In this document: piece by piece, positions 1 through 9,083 of the stretch | How the letters are laid out: each line of letters opens with the position of its first letter | How positions within the stretch are numbered: position 1 is the stretch's first letter | From: Rikenellaceae bacterium | GTDB taxonomy: Bacteria > Bacteroidota > Bacteroidia > Bacteroidales > Rikenellaceae | Direction of reading: 5' to 3' | DNA length: 64,000 nucleotides | Assembly (NCBI GenBank): GCA_015060005.1 | Contig: SUZI01000005.1 | Location: 47,211-111,210 of the forward strand | Notes under the pieces: model-generated | The model's database searches: none | Told to the model about the DNA's origin: nothing | What the model saw: the letters and a program-made list of their open reading frames with translations, nothing else | Position numbers and translations under genes: made by a program

Positions 1-1069
1 CACCGTAGCCCTCCTTGCTCTGGCGGAGCGAGTCGGGGAGGTTAAGCACCTGGATATCATTAATGAAGATATTATCCTGCAACAGAGGGCCATACGACTT
101 AGTCGAAGCCTCTGACACCAACTTAGCAATAGAGTCAATATCCACCTGCAACTCCTTCAAATTCTTGGTCTGCGAGTTATAGCCCATAGCCGAGGTATCA
201 CTCTTCTCATAAGAGAAGCCCTCCATCTCGATACGAGCCTCCTGCACCTCAAAACGGTCGTGTCGCAGGGCATTCTTCGAGAACCAATTTGAGTTACGTG
301 TATGCTGGTAGTTATGACCATTGTAGAGTGTTACCAGCAAGAATCGCTTATCATCCGAGAGGCGGATATAACCCGAGTCGGCTGTGGTCGTCGTAGCATT
401 ACCCGAGAGGTCGCTGTTGTCGTAAATCAGCACATCGTGCAGCAAACCGCTCTTAGGGTCCTGGTGCTCAACACGTATAGCCATATTCTCCATTCCGTTG
501 AAGAACAAGCCATCCTTAAATTCCAGCACCTGCTTCTGCTTACGTATGTCAAAGATAATGGTGGTCATCTGCTTATTGGCATAAGGCACCAAGTCGTTGA
601 CCACAAAGAAGCTACCAATAGATATGACCACCGCCACAACAATCAGAGGTCGCATAATCTTCATCAGCGACATACCCGACGACTTCATCGCCAGCAGCTC
701 GTAGTTCTCACCCAGGTTACCCATCGTCATAATTGCCGCAAAGAGCATCGCCAGCGGCAGACCGATAGGAATCATATTGATGGTAGCGTAACCGATAAGC
801 TCTATGATGACCATCGTATCGAGTCCCTTACCGACCAGCTCGTCGATATAACGCCACACGAAGTTCATCATCAAGACGAAGGTTACTATACAGAATGTCA
901 GCACCATAGGGCCTAAATAGGACTTAAAGACCAACTTATGGATGGTCTTCATACGTCGTACTGCCACATAAGCCAACGCCGCCAAAGCAATCACGATTAT
1001 CCACACAAAGAGGTCGTGTTGCCAGAATGAACTATCTGTTGCTAAAGGTATTATTGTGTTAAATTGCAT
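1..1069 (-). CDS. LptF/LptG family LPS-export permease (partial, C-terminus outside window)
   Basis: Inner-membrane permease of the YjgP/YjgQ family, which with LptB and its partner extracts lipopolysaccharide for transport to the outer membrane. The frame is open from 1069 to the left edge (356 codons). Family-typical stretches are WRYIDELVGKG followed by a hydrophobic segment, then NLGENYELLAMKSSGMSL, then the start of the periplasmic domain. Two starts are possible. The ATG at 1069 adds 39 residues that include one more hydrophobic helix. The ATG at 952 (MKTIHKLVFKSYLGP) sits where the family normally begins. The 1069 start lies only 5 bases after the stop of the upstream ZnuB-like gene, so the two are probably one transcript. 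LptF and LptG cannot be told apart here. Confidence 0.85.
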   Translation of the reverse strand, partial: MQFNTIIPLATDSSFWQHDLFVWIIVIALAALAYVAVRRMKTIHKLVFKSYLGPMVLTFCIVTFVLMMNFVWRYIDELVGKGLDTMVIIELIGYATINMIPIGLPLAMLFAAIMTMGNLGENYELLAMKSSGMSLMKIMRPLIVVAVVISIGSFFVVNDLVPYANKQMTTIIFDIRKQKQVLEFKDGLFFNGMENMAIRVEHQDPKSGLLHDVLIYDNSDLSGNATTTTADSGYIRLSDDKRFLLVTLYNGHNYQHTRNSNWFSKNALRHDRFEVQEARIEMEGFSYEKSDTSAMGYNSQTKNLKELQVDIDSIAKLVSEASTKSYGPLLQDNIFINDIQVLNLPDSLRQSKEGYG

Positions 1070-1074
1070 CCTTT

Positions 1075-1896
1075 CTAAAACTTTTTGCTTCGCAAAGATA
1101 ATATTTTTACCGCAATAAGCACTACACAGAGTGTAAATATTATACTAACACCCGTAGGAATATCCCACGTATAGCTCAAAATCAAGCCCACGACCGAGGC
1201 TATGGTGGTTATCACGACCGAGGCTATGGTGAGTTTTGCATAGGAGTGAGTGAATGTATTAGCTGCCACAACGGGAATAGTGAAGAGCGACAACAGAAGG
1301 ACTATTCCCATCACTCGAATACACAAGACAATAGCTATTGCAGTAATGATGCTCATAGCGTAAGACACCCACCTGGTAGACAAGCCCTGCGTTGCCGAGT
1401 AGGAGCGGTCAAACGCCAAATACATAACAGGTCGCCACCACAAAATAGCCGCTAAAGTAAGCATTAAGGTAAAGATGGCTAACATAGTAATATCCTGCGA
1501 TGTAGCAGTTATTATATTACCAAAAAGATAACCCGCCATATCGCCCGATGTATAGCCCGGTGTAAGACTCATAAAGAGAGCTCCGACAGCCATTCCTACC
1601 GACCATATAATGCCAATTGCCGAGTCCTCGCGTATCTTGTTTCTGCTACTTGCCCACTCGATGCCGATAGCCGAGCCAACAGCGAAAAGCATAGCACCCA
1701 ATATAGGGTTTATACCCGCATAAAAAGCTATGCCAAGTCCACCAAACGAAGAGTGGGTAATACCTCCACAGAGAAAAACCAAGCGGCGTGAAACGATATA
1801 AGTGCCGATAATACCACAAGTTATACCAGCAAAAATAACTGCCAGCAGGGCATTTTGCAGGAACTCATATCGTGCTATATCATAAAAGAAATCCAT
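1075..1896 (-). CDS. ZnuB/ABC-3 family metal ABC transporter permease
   Basis: Membrane subunit of a zinc/manganese-type ABC importer (ABC-3 family). About 273 residues with 7-8 hydrophobic helices. The family's cytoplasmic coupling region is visible (VSRRLVFLCGGITHSSFGG, then GINPILGAM), as is the late motif RVMGIVLLLSLFTIPVV. The open frame begins at 1923, but the ATG at 1896 (MDFFYDIARYEFLQNALL) matches usual N-termini and leaves a sensible leader after the promoter at 1923-1953. No ATPase or solute-binding partner is adjacent, so the rest of the transporter must be encoded elsewhere. The substrate (Zn, Mn or Fe) cannot be decided. It is followed 5 bases later by the LptF/G gene. Confidence 0.85.
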   Translation of the reverse strand: MDFFYDIARYEFLQNALLAVIFAGITCGIIGTYIVSRRLVFLCGGITHSSFGGLGIAFYAGINPILGAMLFAVGSAIGIEWASSRNKIREDSAIGIIWSVGMAVGALFMSLTPGYTSGDMAGYLFGNIITATSQDITMLAIFTLMLTLAAILWWRPVMYLAFDRSYSATQGLSTRWVSYAMSIITAIAIVLCIRVMGIVLLLSLFTIPVVAANTFTHSYAKLTIASVVITTIASVVGLILSYTWDIPTGVSIIFTLCVVLIAVKILSLRSKKF

Positions 1897-1922
1897 CAGT
1901 AAACATCCGTTCTTAAACCGCA

Positions 1923-1953
1923 CAAAGTTACTTTAATTATCGGAATGTGTCAA
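1923..1953 (-). promoter_or_regulatory. Bacteroidetes-type promoter for the ZnuB-like gene
   Basis: Reading the minus strand: TTG at 1953-1951, exactly 20 bases, then TAACTTTG at 1930-1923. This matches the phylum's -33/-7 pattern. It lies just upstream of the chosen ATG at 1896 and argues against the longer frame starting at 1923. A 7-bp inverted repeat (CGCGAAG/CTTCGCG, 1969-1991) lies between this promoter and the divergent mtaB gene and could be an operator. Confidence 0.7.
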
Positions 1954-2011
1954 AACTTTTTCACATTACGCGAAGATTTTATAACTTCGCGCACATATTT
2001 TGGAACTAAAT

Positions 2012-3307
2012 ATGACTAAACGCGTCAATTTTCATACTTTAGGTTGCAAACTCAACTTCTCGGAGTCATCGACTTTGGCTCGTGAATTTGAGCAGGGAGG
2101 ATTTGTGCGTGTGGGAGTGAATGAGCCCGCCGATATATGCGTAATAAACAGCTGCTCGGTAACGGAACACGCCGACAAAAAATGTCGCAATATAATCCGC
2201 AAATTACACCGCCGCAATCCCAATGCCATAATAGCTGTTACGGGGTGTTACGCCCAACTAAAACCACAAGAAATAGCAGCCATAGATGGAGTAGATATAG
2301 TTTTGGGTAACAACTATAAAGGAGATTTATATCAACAAGTACTTGACATATCTGCAAAGTCCCAAACCAAGGTCTTCAGTTGCGATTGTGAGGCTATCAC
2401 TACATTCTTTGCAGCCTACTCTACTGCCGACCGTTCACGCTCGTTTTTGAAGGTACAGGATGGTTGTGATTACAAGTGTGCATATTGCACCATTCACTAC
2501 GCCCGAGGCTGTAGCCGCAACATCTCGATTGCCGAGGCTGTCGAGCAGGCTCAGAAGGTAGCCCAATCAGGCATCAAAGAGATAGTCATAACGGGAGTAA
2601 ACACAGGCGATTTTGGTCGTACAACGGGCGAGAGTTTCCTTGACCTATTGAAGGCTTTGGATAAGGTTGATGGCATAGAACGTTACCGTATTTCTTCGAT
2701 TGAGCCAAACCTCATAACTGACGAGATAATAGAGTTTTGTGCCGCATCATCTAAATTTCAACATCACTTCCATATTCCACTCCAGAGTGGCTCCGACCGA
2801 ATACTCGGTCTGATGCGTCGCCGCTACACTTCGGAGCGATATGCAAGCCGCATCGAGAAGATTCGCAGTCTAATGCCCGACACCTTCTTTGGCGTGGATG
2901 TAATAACAGGCTTCCCTGGCGAGAGCGAGGAGAATTTCCGCGAGACATACGACCTCTTGGAGCGATTAGAGCCGTCATTCCTCCACATATTTCCATTCTC
3001 GGAGCGACCAGGCACACCTGCGGTGGATATGCCCGACAAAGTACCATCATACATTTCGACTCAAAGAGTATCAAAATTGGAGGAGTTGAGCGACAGATTA
3101 CATCACAAATTCGTTCAAAAGATGCTTGGGCGTGAAGCAGATGTACTCTTCGAGAGCACAATGCGTGGCGGTATGATGTATGGCTACACAGGCAACTATG
3201 TTCGTGTGAAAGCCCCATACGACCGCTCTCTAATCAACAAGATTTCTCGCGTAAAACTAATCAGCATCGACGAGAATGACGATGTAATAGCGGAAATTAT
3301 CCGATAA
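2012..3307 (+). CDS. mtaB: tRNA t6A37 methylthiotransferase MtaB (radical SAM)
   Basis: Radical SAM enzyme that adds the 2-methylthio group to N6-threonylcarbamoyladenosine at position 37 of ANN-decoding tRNAs. From the ATG at 2012 it has 431 residues. The N-terminal UPF0004 domain has its three cluster cysteines at about residues 12 (LGCKLNFSES), 48 (NSCSVTE) and 79 (VTGCYAQ). The SAM cluster motif is CDYKCAYC at residues 152-159. The C-terminal 70 residues fit a TRAM RNA-binding domain. The open frame extends to a TTG at 2000, but the ATG at 2012 is the natural start. MiaB is a paralogue, but the short N-terminus and overall pattern favour MtaB. It is divergent from the ZnuB-like gene. Confidence 0.9.
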   Translation: MTKRVNFHTLGCKLNFSESSTLAREFEQGGFVRVGVNEPADICVINSCSVTEHADKKCRNIIRKLHRRNPNAIIAVTGCYAQLKPQEIAAIDGVDIVLGNNYKGDLYQQVLDISAKSQTKVFSCDCEAITTFFAAYSTADRSRSFLKVQDGCDYKCAYCTIHYARGCSRNISIAEAVEQAQKVAQSGIKEIVITGVNTGDFGRTTGESFLDLLKALDKVDGIERYRISSIEPNLITDEIIEFCAASSKFQHHFHIPLQSGSDRILGLMRRRYTSERYASRIEKIRSLMPDTFFGVDVITGFPGESEENFRETYDLLERLEPSFLHIFPFSERPGTPAVDMPDKVPSYISTQRVSKLEELSDRLHHKFVQKMLGREADVLFESTMRGGMMYGYTGNYVRVKAPYDRSLINKISRVKLISIDENDDVIAEIIR

Positions 3308-3310
3308 AAT

Positions 3311-3340
3311 CCTTCTTTTAGAAGGAAATCCAATAATTTT
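3311..3340 (+). terminator. Weak hairpin after mtaB
   Basis: CCTTCT/AGAAGG stem of 6 bp with a TTT loop (3311-3325), followed a little later by ATAATTTTTC. Possible weak terminator of mtaB. A TATATTTG -7-like element (3344-3351) for the next gene follows directly, with no clear -33 element. Confidence 0.35.
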
Positions 3341-3376
3341 TCATATATTTGCGTAATTGTTCGCAAAAGAATCTAT

Positions 3377-4177
3377 ATGAAAGGTATTCGCAAAAGAATC
3401 TTAATCGGTTGTATGAGCATCGTCGTATTGCTCTTCTTCTCGGGAATGGTATCGCTCTATGAGTTAAATCATATGAGTAAAGATATACAATCTATCTTGG
3501 ACGGCAGTCGTAAAGGTATTGCCACATCGGAGGGCATACTGACCTCGCTCCGAGAAAACGACAAGGCTGTTGTAAGTTACGCTATCGCCAAGGAGCTGAC
3601 AGCAATACCATCAATAAACGAATCTCTCACCCTAATACGCGAGCGAATAGCAGACGCACGCTCAAAGAGTAATCAGCTGGTATATGTCAGCTTCGACTCT
3701 TTGTCGATGACCATAGACCGTATGGAGGAGAATGTGCAGCGACTTTTACGCAGCCGCGTGGTCGATGCCGAGATTTTGGGCGACACGTTGCAGCTAAAGG
3801 TTGTTTCGTTCAACGGAGCACAATGGTATCGTAAGAATTATGCCCCACTCTACGACGAGGCGACACTCCGCGTGTTGGATGTAATGACCAACGAGCACAA
3901 CGCCCTGACACCTCAGGCTGAACGTCTTAGCAACAACGCATATCGTGCTGTTACACCGGTATTTATCTCGTTGTTGATAATGATTCTCATCCTGTTGGTA
4001 TTCTATTTCTTTATTATGTTCTACATAGGACGACCAATTATCAACATAAATAAAGCATTGGATGATACTATTCGTTACAAAGTTCCGTTTATTGTAAAGG
4101 GAGAGTGTCGTGATGAAGTATTAGGAATCAAGGAAAAACTCGAAAGTCTATTTAAGAATCCAAGGATAATGAAATAA
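3377..4177 (+). CDS. Orphan two-TM protein with four-helix-type sensor region and HAMP-like tail
   Basis: I do not recognise a named gene. The 266 residues show a short cytoplasmic N-terminus, a first membrane helix (about 8-28), a 160-residue extracytoplasmic helical region, a second membrane helix (about 193-217) and a 48-residue cytoplasmic tail. The tail begins GRPIININKALDD and contains CRDEVLGIKEKLESLF, which resembles a HAMP domain. This is the sensory half of a chemoreceptor or histidine kinase with no output domain; the frame simply stops after the HAMP-like part. It ends 10 bases before trkH, so it is probably co-transcribed and may act on potassium uptake or osmosensing. That role is inference from position only. 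Confidence 0.6.
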   Translation: MKGIRKRILIGCMSIVVLLFFSGMVSLYELNHMSKDIQSILDGSRKGIATSEGILTSLRENDKAVVSYAIAKELTAIPSINESLTLIRERIADARSKSNQLVYVSFDSLSMTIDRMEENVQRLLRSRVVDAEILGDTLQLKVVSFNGAQWYRKNYAPLYDEATLRVLDVMTNEHNALTPQAERLSNNAYRAVTPVFISLLIMILILLVFYFFIMFYIGRPIININKALDDTIRYKVPFIVKGECRDEVLGIKEKLESLFKNPRIMK

Positions 4178-4187
4178 CTCAAGAGCT

Positions 4188-5633
4188 ATGCGACTCGGTA
4201 CGGTTCTACGATATATAGGTATTATACTTTTGGTCGTGGCGGCATTTATGTTGCTCTCGGCTGGAGTGTCGTATTACTACGACTTTGATGGTGCATATAC
4301 ACCTATGCTTATGTCGTCGCTACTGACATTGCTGTTGGGATTTTTCCCTCTGATATTTGTCCCACGCCCAGACTACATATCCCAGAAAGAGGGCTACTGT
4401 ATAGTTGTCGGAGCGTGGTTAGCATCGAGCTTCGTCGGTATGTTCCCCTATTTGATGTGGGGCGGTGAGTTTTCATTCATCAACGCCTGGTTCGAGAGTG
4501 TATCGGGCTTCACTACTACGGGTGCATCCATACTCAACAATATTGAAGGATTGCCCAAGGGATTGCTGTTCTGGCGTATGTGCACCTGCTGGATAGGCGG
4601 TGTCGGCGTTGTGATGTTTGCCCTGATTTTGCTCCCTTCGATAGGAAAGAGTAAGATGATGCTCTCAAATATGGAGCTATCGTCGCTGGCACGCGATAAT
4701 TTCAACTACCGCACGCTGACCGTCGTCAAGATTGTGCTGAGCATCTACATCGGTATGACTCTTCTGGCTACCCTTCTGCTCAAGGTTGGAGGTATGGGTT
4801 GGTTTGATGCCCTATGCCACGGCATGTCAGCTTGCAGCACGTGTGGATTTAGTACGCGTAACCTGAGCGTAGCATTCTACGACTCTGTAACTATCGAGCT
4901 GATACTTGCAGTATTTATGTGTCTGGCAGGTATCCACTTCGGATTGATATATGCTACGCTGACAGGCAAGCGAAACAACATATTCCGCTCGGAGATTACA
5001 CGCTTCTATTTCGCCACGATAGGCGTTGCTACGATACTTATTTCGGTCAGCTTATGGCTGGCAGACATATACCCCAACATCTTCGCCTCATTCAGAGCGG
5101 GATTCTTCCACACCATATCGTGTATAACCACCACAGGTCTGGTTACTGCCGACTGCAACACCTGGAGCTCTATGGCTATCTTAGTGTTGATGTTCCTGAT
5201 GTTCATCTGTGCTTGTGCAGGCTCTACTTCGGGAGGTTTGAAGATTGACCGTCTGCTGTTGGCATTCAAGATGTTGCGTAACCGTCTGCGTCAGCAGCAA
5301 CATCCGGGAGCAGTATTCCGTACCAAGGTGGATGGCATACCACAAAACAAGGAGATGCTGGATACGGTGCTCATATATACGGTAGCATTCCTCATAATGA
5401 TTTTTGCCGGAGCATTTGTAAATATGTTCTTAGGGTCAGATTTGATGACAGGCTTCTCGTCAGCTTTGGCTTGTGCCAGCAACGTAGGCCCAGGCTTTGG
5501 CGATGTAGGTACGATGGATAATTACTCGGAAACTCCTGTCTTGATGAAGGTCAACCTCAGTATGCTGATGTTGTTGGGACGTTTGGAGATTTTCGGATTA
5601 TTACAGCTATTCTTTATTAGATGGTGGAAATGA
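4188..5633 (+). CDS. trkH: TrkH-type potassium uptake channel subunit
   Basis: Membrane channel subunit of the Trk/Ktr K+ uptake system. 481 residues, typical TrkH length, with the four repeated M1-P-M2 units. Pore-loop segments are visible as SVSGFTTTGASIL, HGMSACSTCGFSTRN, HTISCITTTGLVTAD and ACASNVGPGFGDVG; the selectivity-filter glycines are present in all four. SSTSGGLKIDR is a conserved intracellular motif. It lies 10 bases after the orphan sensor-like gene, and its TGA overlaps the ATG of the next gene (ATGA at 5630-5633), indicating translational coupling. The regulatory TrkA subunit is not in this window. Confidence 0.93.
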   Translation: MRLGTVLRYIGIILLVVAAFMLLSAGVSYYYDFDGAYTPMLMSSLLTLLLGFFPLIFVPRPDYISQKEGYCIVVGAWLASSFVGMFPYLMWGGEFSFINAWFESVSGFTTTGASILNNIEGLPKGLLFWRMCTCWIGGVGVVMFALILLPSIGKSKMMLSNMELSSLARDNFNYRTLTVVKIVLSIYIGMTLLATLLLKVGGMGWFDALCHGMSACSTCGFSTRNLSVAFYDSVTIELILAVFMCLAGIHFGLIYATLTGKRNNIFRSEITRFYFATIGVATILISVSLWLADIYPNIFASFRAGFFHTISCITTTGLVTADCNTWSSMAILVLMFLMFICACAGSTSGGLKIDRLLLAFKMLRNRLRQQQHPGAVFRTKVDGIPQNKEMLDTVLIYTVAFLIMIFAGAFVNMFLGSDLMTGFSSALACASNVGPGFGDVGTMDNYSETPVLMKVNLSMLMLLGRLEIFGLLQLFFIRWWK

Positions 5634-7504
5634 TTAAGATACGACACATATTAATCACTATAATATTCACTCTCTGCTCGGTGCAGGGCGTCGGGGCACA
5701 GGAGATTTTGCCTCGCATAAACTCCCTTGCCGAGAATAGGGAATATATGAATCTGCTCCGTCGTGAGAGAGCTTTAGAGATTAAATCTGACTCTGTGGTG
5801 GCGGTGATGGCTACCATCCGCTCGCAGATTCGTGCTATGGCTGTACAGGATACTATCCCTGCGGCTGCCGACTCGTTAGCGGTAGTGTTGACCTCGGCAG
5901 ACCAGGTTATGTATCAGCTGCGTGCCGAGAAGCTGCAACTCGTCGACTCAATAAACGCCATTGAGCAGCAACACGTGCTCTCGCGTATGGATAACAATCG
6001 CGGTGCTGTCGCAAGTTCCTCGAGTTCTATATTCAACAACGACTACCTGCGTCAGTCGCTTCCCGAGGAGGACTATATCTCGCTGCTGAGAGTTCACGCT
6101 ATGGAGACAGATGTCCGAGCAAAGGTACGTCAGTATGGAGAGGGATATATTCGCATCAAATCGTTATACGACAAATACTTAATGTCGGCTGTCGAGGGCG
6201 AGGCAGGAGCCCTTTACGAAGAGCTTACCGCAGCTATGGCAGCCAACGATGCTCTCGACCGAGAGATAGCACAGGCGTGGGGTGAGATATTCGACCAGAA
6301 GACCTATGTCTACTCTTATTTCCTCGAGAAGGAGAATCGTGTCGATGTGCTCAATATAACCGAGGGTATGATGCGTGATGCACAACTCAAGATTGCCAAC
6401 GATGCCGAGGGATGTATGTCGGCAGCTCTGGTCGACTACTGCCTGCAGAAGAATGTGGTGCTCAACTTTGAGACCTATGTAGCTCGTCTGCTCAATGCAC
6501 AAAGCTCATTGGACTCTCTCTCTAATGACTCTCGCATACACCGCGAATTAGACTACCGCCTGCCTACGTTCGAGGTGGAGCGTCGCTCGTTTGTGCAGTA
6601 TGAGCCTATACAATTCCACACCAAGAGCCCATACAATTCACAAAATCCAGTCCCCGAGTGCGTTGTATATGAGTACGGAACAATCTATCGACTTCTGCTC
6701 GGCAACTATAAGTATGAGCAAAATCTCAACATCTTCAAGGGCATAGCCCCTCTCTATATAAAGCAGGAGGAGGATGGCAGATATAGCTACTACGCAGGTG
6801 GTTTTCGCACCAAATCGGAGGCAGAGGCTGCTGAGGGTATTTTACGCAAAAAGAATTTCCGCAACCCTCAGATTATAGAGTGGTGTAATGGTCAGATGAC
6901 CAACATCACCGCTTTGGGTGAGGAGGGAGAGCGACACTACCGCATAGAGATTGATGGTTTGGAGAAACTCTCAGACTTGACACTCTCGATAATACGCGAT
7001 AACGCTCCTGATTGTCAGCTCTCTAAAGTGGGCGACACGTCGTTTATCTTAGGTTCATTCGACTCACAGGCTGTTGCCAAGCAGGTGGCAGAATCACTTA
7101 AGCAGAGCGACGAGACGCTACAGATTAAGGTCGCTGTCATAGGCGAGGCGGGCAATGAGGAAAGCGAAGCAGAGGAGATTGAAAGTGAAGAGACAACTAC
7201 CGACGACACACCTACCGAGATAGCCGTGGTTGCACCTAAGGCTAAGGCTAAGGCTAACGCTGAAGCAATAGCAGAGATAGAGCCTGAGATGCAGATTGAG
7301 GAGGGTGCTAACGTCGCAGCAACGACAGAAACTGAGGCGACAGACCAAACTGAAATAGCAACCGAAGTAACTACCGATATTGAAAGCGAAGCGACGGTCG
7401 AGGAGGTAGCACCAGAAGAGATAGAACCTATGGTGCAAGAGGTTACGGAGGTTGTAACTGAGACAACAACCGAAGTAGATACAACGGTTGAAGCAGAGGA
7501 GTAG
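5630..7504 (+). CDS. Exported SPOR-domain protein with acidic repetitive tail
   Basis: Secreted or periplasmic protein of about 624 residues. The N-terminus is a signal peptide (MIKIRHILITIIFTLCS, cleavage near GVGAQ). Residues about 40-320 are mostly helical and charged. A SPOR domain, which binds peptidoglycan stripped of stem peptides, spans about 346-424 (start YEYGTIYRLLLGNYK, end FRNPQIIEWCNG). A second, weaker SPOR-like unit follows (about 440-510). The last 110 residues are low complexity, rich in Glu, Thr, Ala and Val, with a short KAKAKAKANAEA run. The ATG at 5630 overlapping the trkH stop is preferred over the upstream ATG at 5621. A role at the division site or in the cell wall is inferred from SPOR; coupling to trkH is unexplained. 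Confidence 0.75.
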   Translation: MIKIRHILITIIFTLCSVQGVGAQEILPRINSLAENREYMNLLRRERALEIKSDSVVAVMATIRSQIRAMAVQDTIPAAADSLAVVLTSADQVMYQLRAEKLQLVDSINAIEQQHVLSRMDNNRGAVASSSSSIFNNDYLRQSLPEEDYISLLRVHAMETDVRAKVRQYGEGYIRIKSLYDKYLMSAVEGEAGALYEELTAAMAANDALDREIAQAWGEIFDQKTYVYSYFLEKENRVDVLNITEGMMRDAQLKIANDAEGCMSAALVDYCLQKNVVLNFETYVARLLNAQSSLDSLSNDSRIHRELDYRLPTFEVERRSFVQYEPIQFHTKSPYNSQNPVPECVVYEYGTIYRLLLGNYKYEQNLNIFKGIAPLYIKQEEDGRYSYYAGGFRTKSEAEAAEGILRKKNFRNPQIIEWCNGQMTNITALGEEGERHYRIEIDGLEKLSDLTLSIIRDNAPDCQLSKVGDTSFILGSFDSQAVAKQVAESLKQSDETLQIKVAVIGEAGNEESEAEEIESEETTTDDTPTEIAVVAPKAKAKANAEAIAEIEPEMQIEEGANVAATTETEATDQTEIATEVTTDIESEATVEEVAPEEIEPMVQEVTEVVTETTTEVDTTVEAEE

Positions 7505-7539
7505 ATAAAACCATTGGCAACATTATAAACCAGATAGTT

Positions 7540-8007
7540 ATGGGAACGGGAGCAATAATTTTATTAGTACTGCTGGGAGTATTTTTCCTGGTTGTAGAGT
7601 TAGTATTCCTGCAAGGCGTTACAATAGGCGTTCTATTGTCATTGGCGAGCTATGGTTCAGCCATCTATCTCGCCTTTAGAAGCAATGGCGTGATGGGTGG
7701 AGTTATAGTGATTGTCATCATACTCCTGCTCTCACTCATCGCAACGATATTCTCCCTCAGAGCCAAGACGTGGCGACGTTTAGCACTCAATGACAAGTTA
7801 GAGGGAGTGAGTATGCAGAGTCCCGAGCACGAACTTGTCGTTGGCGATAAGGGCGTGAGCCTATCTCGCCTCTGCCCTATGGGTAAAGTCAACTTTAATG
7901 GAAAGGTCTACGAAGCCAAGTCCCTCGATGCCTATATCGACCAACGTAGCGAGGTCGTCGTAGTTGGCTTTGAGAACTTCACGGTGCTGGTTAAGATAGT
8001 AAAGTAA
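7540..8007 (+). CDS. NfeD-like membrane protein
   Basis: Short NfeD family protein (155 residues): two or three N-terminal membrane helices (about 4-26, 30-46, 52-72), then a cytoplasmic OB-fold domain that starts near GVSMQSPEHELVVGDKG and ends FENFTVLVKIVK. NfeD proteins work with SPFH/flotillin-type proteins. Here the partner floA follows 37 bases downstream, the standard arrangement. It lacks the ClpP-like protease domain of long NfeD proteins. Confidence 0.85.
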   Translation: MGTGAIILLVLLGVFFLVVELVFLQGVTIGVLLSLASYGSAIYLAFRSNGVMGGVIVIVIILLLSLIATIFSLRAKTWRRLALNDKLEGVSMQSPEHELVVGDKGVSLSRLCPMGKVNFNGKVYEAKSLDAYIDQRSEVVVVGFENFTVLVKIVK

Positions 8008-8044
8008 AAGTTTAATTGTAAAACCCTAAAACACTTGCAATATT

Positions 8045-9019
8045 ATGGTTATGGAGACTAATTACATCATTTTTGGAGTGGTAGCACTATCGTTTGTTGC
8101 CATCTGGATAATATTCTACTACATCCCCGTAGGCTTGTGGTTCTCGGCATTGGTTTCGGGCGTGAGAATCAATCTGCTTCAGCTCTTCCTGATGCGTTGG
8201 CGTAGAGTTCCGCCAGGGGTCATCGTATCGTCGATGATTGAGGGAACGAAGGCGGGCTTGAAGCTCGATGCAAACGAATTGGAGGCACACTTCTTGGCAG
8301 GTGGCAACGTAACCAATGTTGTCCACGCTTTAGTGTCGGCTCGGAAGGCAAACATCAACCTCGACTTCCAGATGGCTACCGCTATCGACTTGGCAGGTCG
8401 TGATGTATTTGAGGCGGTACAGATGTCAGTCAACCCTAAAGTAATCAACACTCCTCCGGTAGCAGCTGTTGCCAAAGATGGTATCCAGCTCATCGCAAAG
8501 GCTCGCGTTACAGTACGTGCCAACATCAAGCAGCTGGTAGGAGGTGCCGGCGAGGAGACTGTTCTGGCACGTGTAGGCGAGGGTATTGTATCGTCTATCG
8601 GCTCAGCTATATCGCACAAAGTGGTGCTGGAAAATCCCGACTCTATCTCACGCGTAGTATTGGAGAAGGGTTTGGATGCAGGTACTGCATTTGAGATTCT
8701 CTCTATCGACATCGCAGATATTGACGTAGGTAAGAATATCGGTGCTCAGCTGCAGATGGACCAGGCTGACGCTGACAAGAACATCGCTCAGGCAAAGGCT
8801 GAAGAGCGTCGAGCAATGGCAGTAGCATTGGAGCAGGAGAATAAGGCGAAAGCACAGGACGCACGTGCTAAAGTTATCTTGGCTGAGGCTGAAGTACCAT
8901 TGGCAATGGCAGAGGCTTTCCGCAATGGTAATCTCGGCATTATGGATTACTACAAGATGAAAAACATCATCGCCGACACTCAGATGCGTGATACTCTCTC
9001 AAAGAGCGAGAAGAAATAA
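8045..9019 (+). CDS. floA: Flotillin-like protein FloA
   Basis: SPFH-related scaffold protein of the FloA (YqfA) family that organises functional membrane microdomains. 324 residues: one hairpin-like hydrophobic N-terminus (about 8-45), a conserved block starting [19 protein letters not shown], the SPFH-like domain, and a C-terminal Ala/Glu-rich coiled-coil region with repeated [15 protein letters not shown] sequence. Length and the internal sequence [19 protein letters not shown] fit the family closely. ATG codons at 8045 and 8051 are both usable. It follows its NfeD partner and ends at a strong bidirectional terminator. Confidence 0.93.
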   Translation: MVMETNYIIFGVVALSFVAIWIIFYYIPVGLWFSALVSGVRINLLQLFLMRWRRVPPGVIVSSMIEGTKAGLKLDANELEAHFLAGGNVTNVVHALVSARKANINLDFQMATAIDLAGRDVFEAVQMSVNPKVINTPPVAAVAKDGIQLIAKARVTVRANIKQLVGGAGEETVLARVGEGIVSSIGSAISHKVVLENPDSISRVVLEKGLDAGTAFEILSIDIADIDVGKNIGAQLQMDQADADKNIAQAKAEERRAMAVALEQENKAKAQDARAKVILAEAEVPLAMAEAFRNGNLGIMDYYKMKNIIADTQMRDTLSKSEKK

Positions 9020-9036
9020 CACTATCTAACAGAAGA

Positions 9037-9072
9037 AAAGAGGGTGCTCAACAATGTGTTGGCACCCTCTTT
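9037..9072. terminator. Bidirectional terminator between floA and the sigma-factor operon
   Basis: Perfect 11-bp stem AAAGAGGGTGC (9037-9047) with GCACCCTCTTT (9062-9072); the loop can extend the stem with CAACA/TGTTG. A-rich on one side and T-rich on the other, so it can work for both converging transcripts. Confidence 0.85.
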
Positions 9073-9083
9073 CTCTATTTCTG

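Noticed and set aside
302..916. 204-codon frame on the plus strand
   Set aside because: It is antisense to the LptF/G permease; the protein has no recognisable domain and a biased composition typical of shadow frames.
7160..7504. Repetitive Glu/Thr/Ala-rich DNA as a separate repeat element
   Set aside because: It is in frame and continuous with the SPOR protein and is best read as its low-complexity tail.
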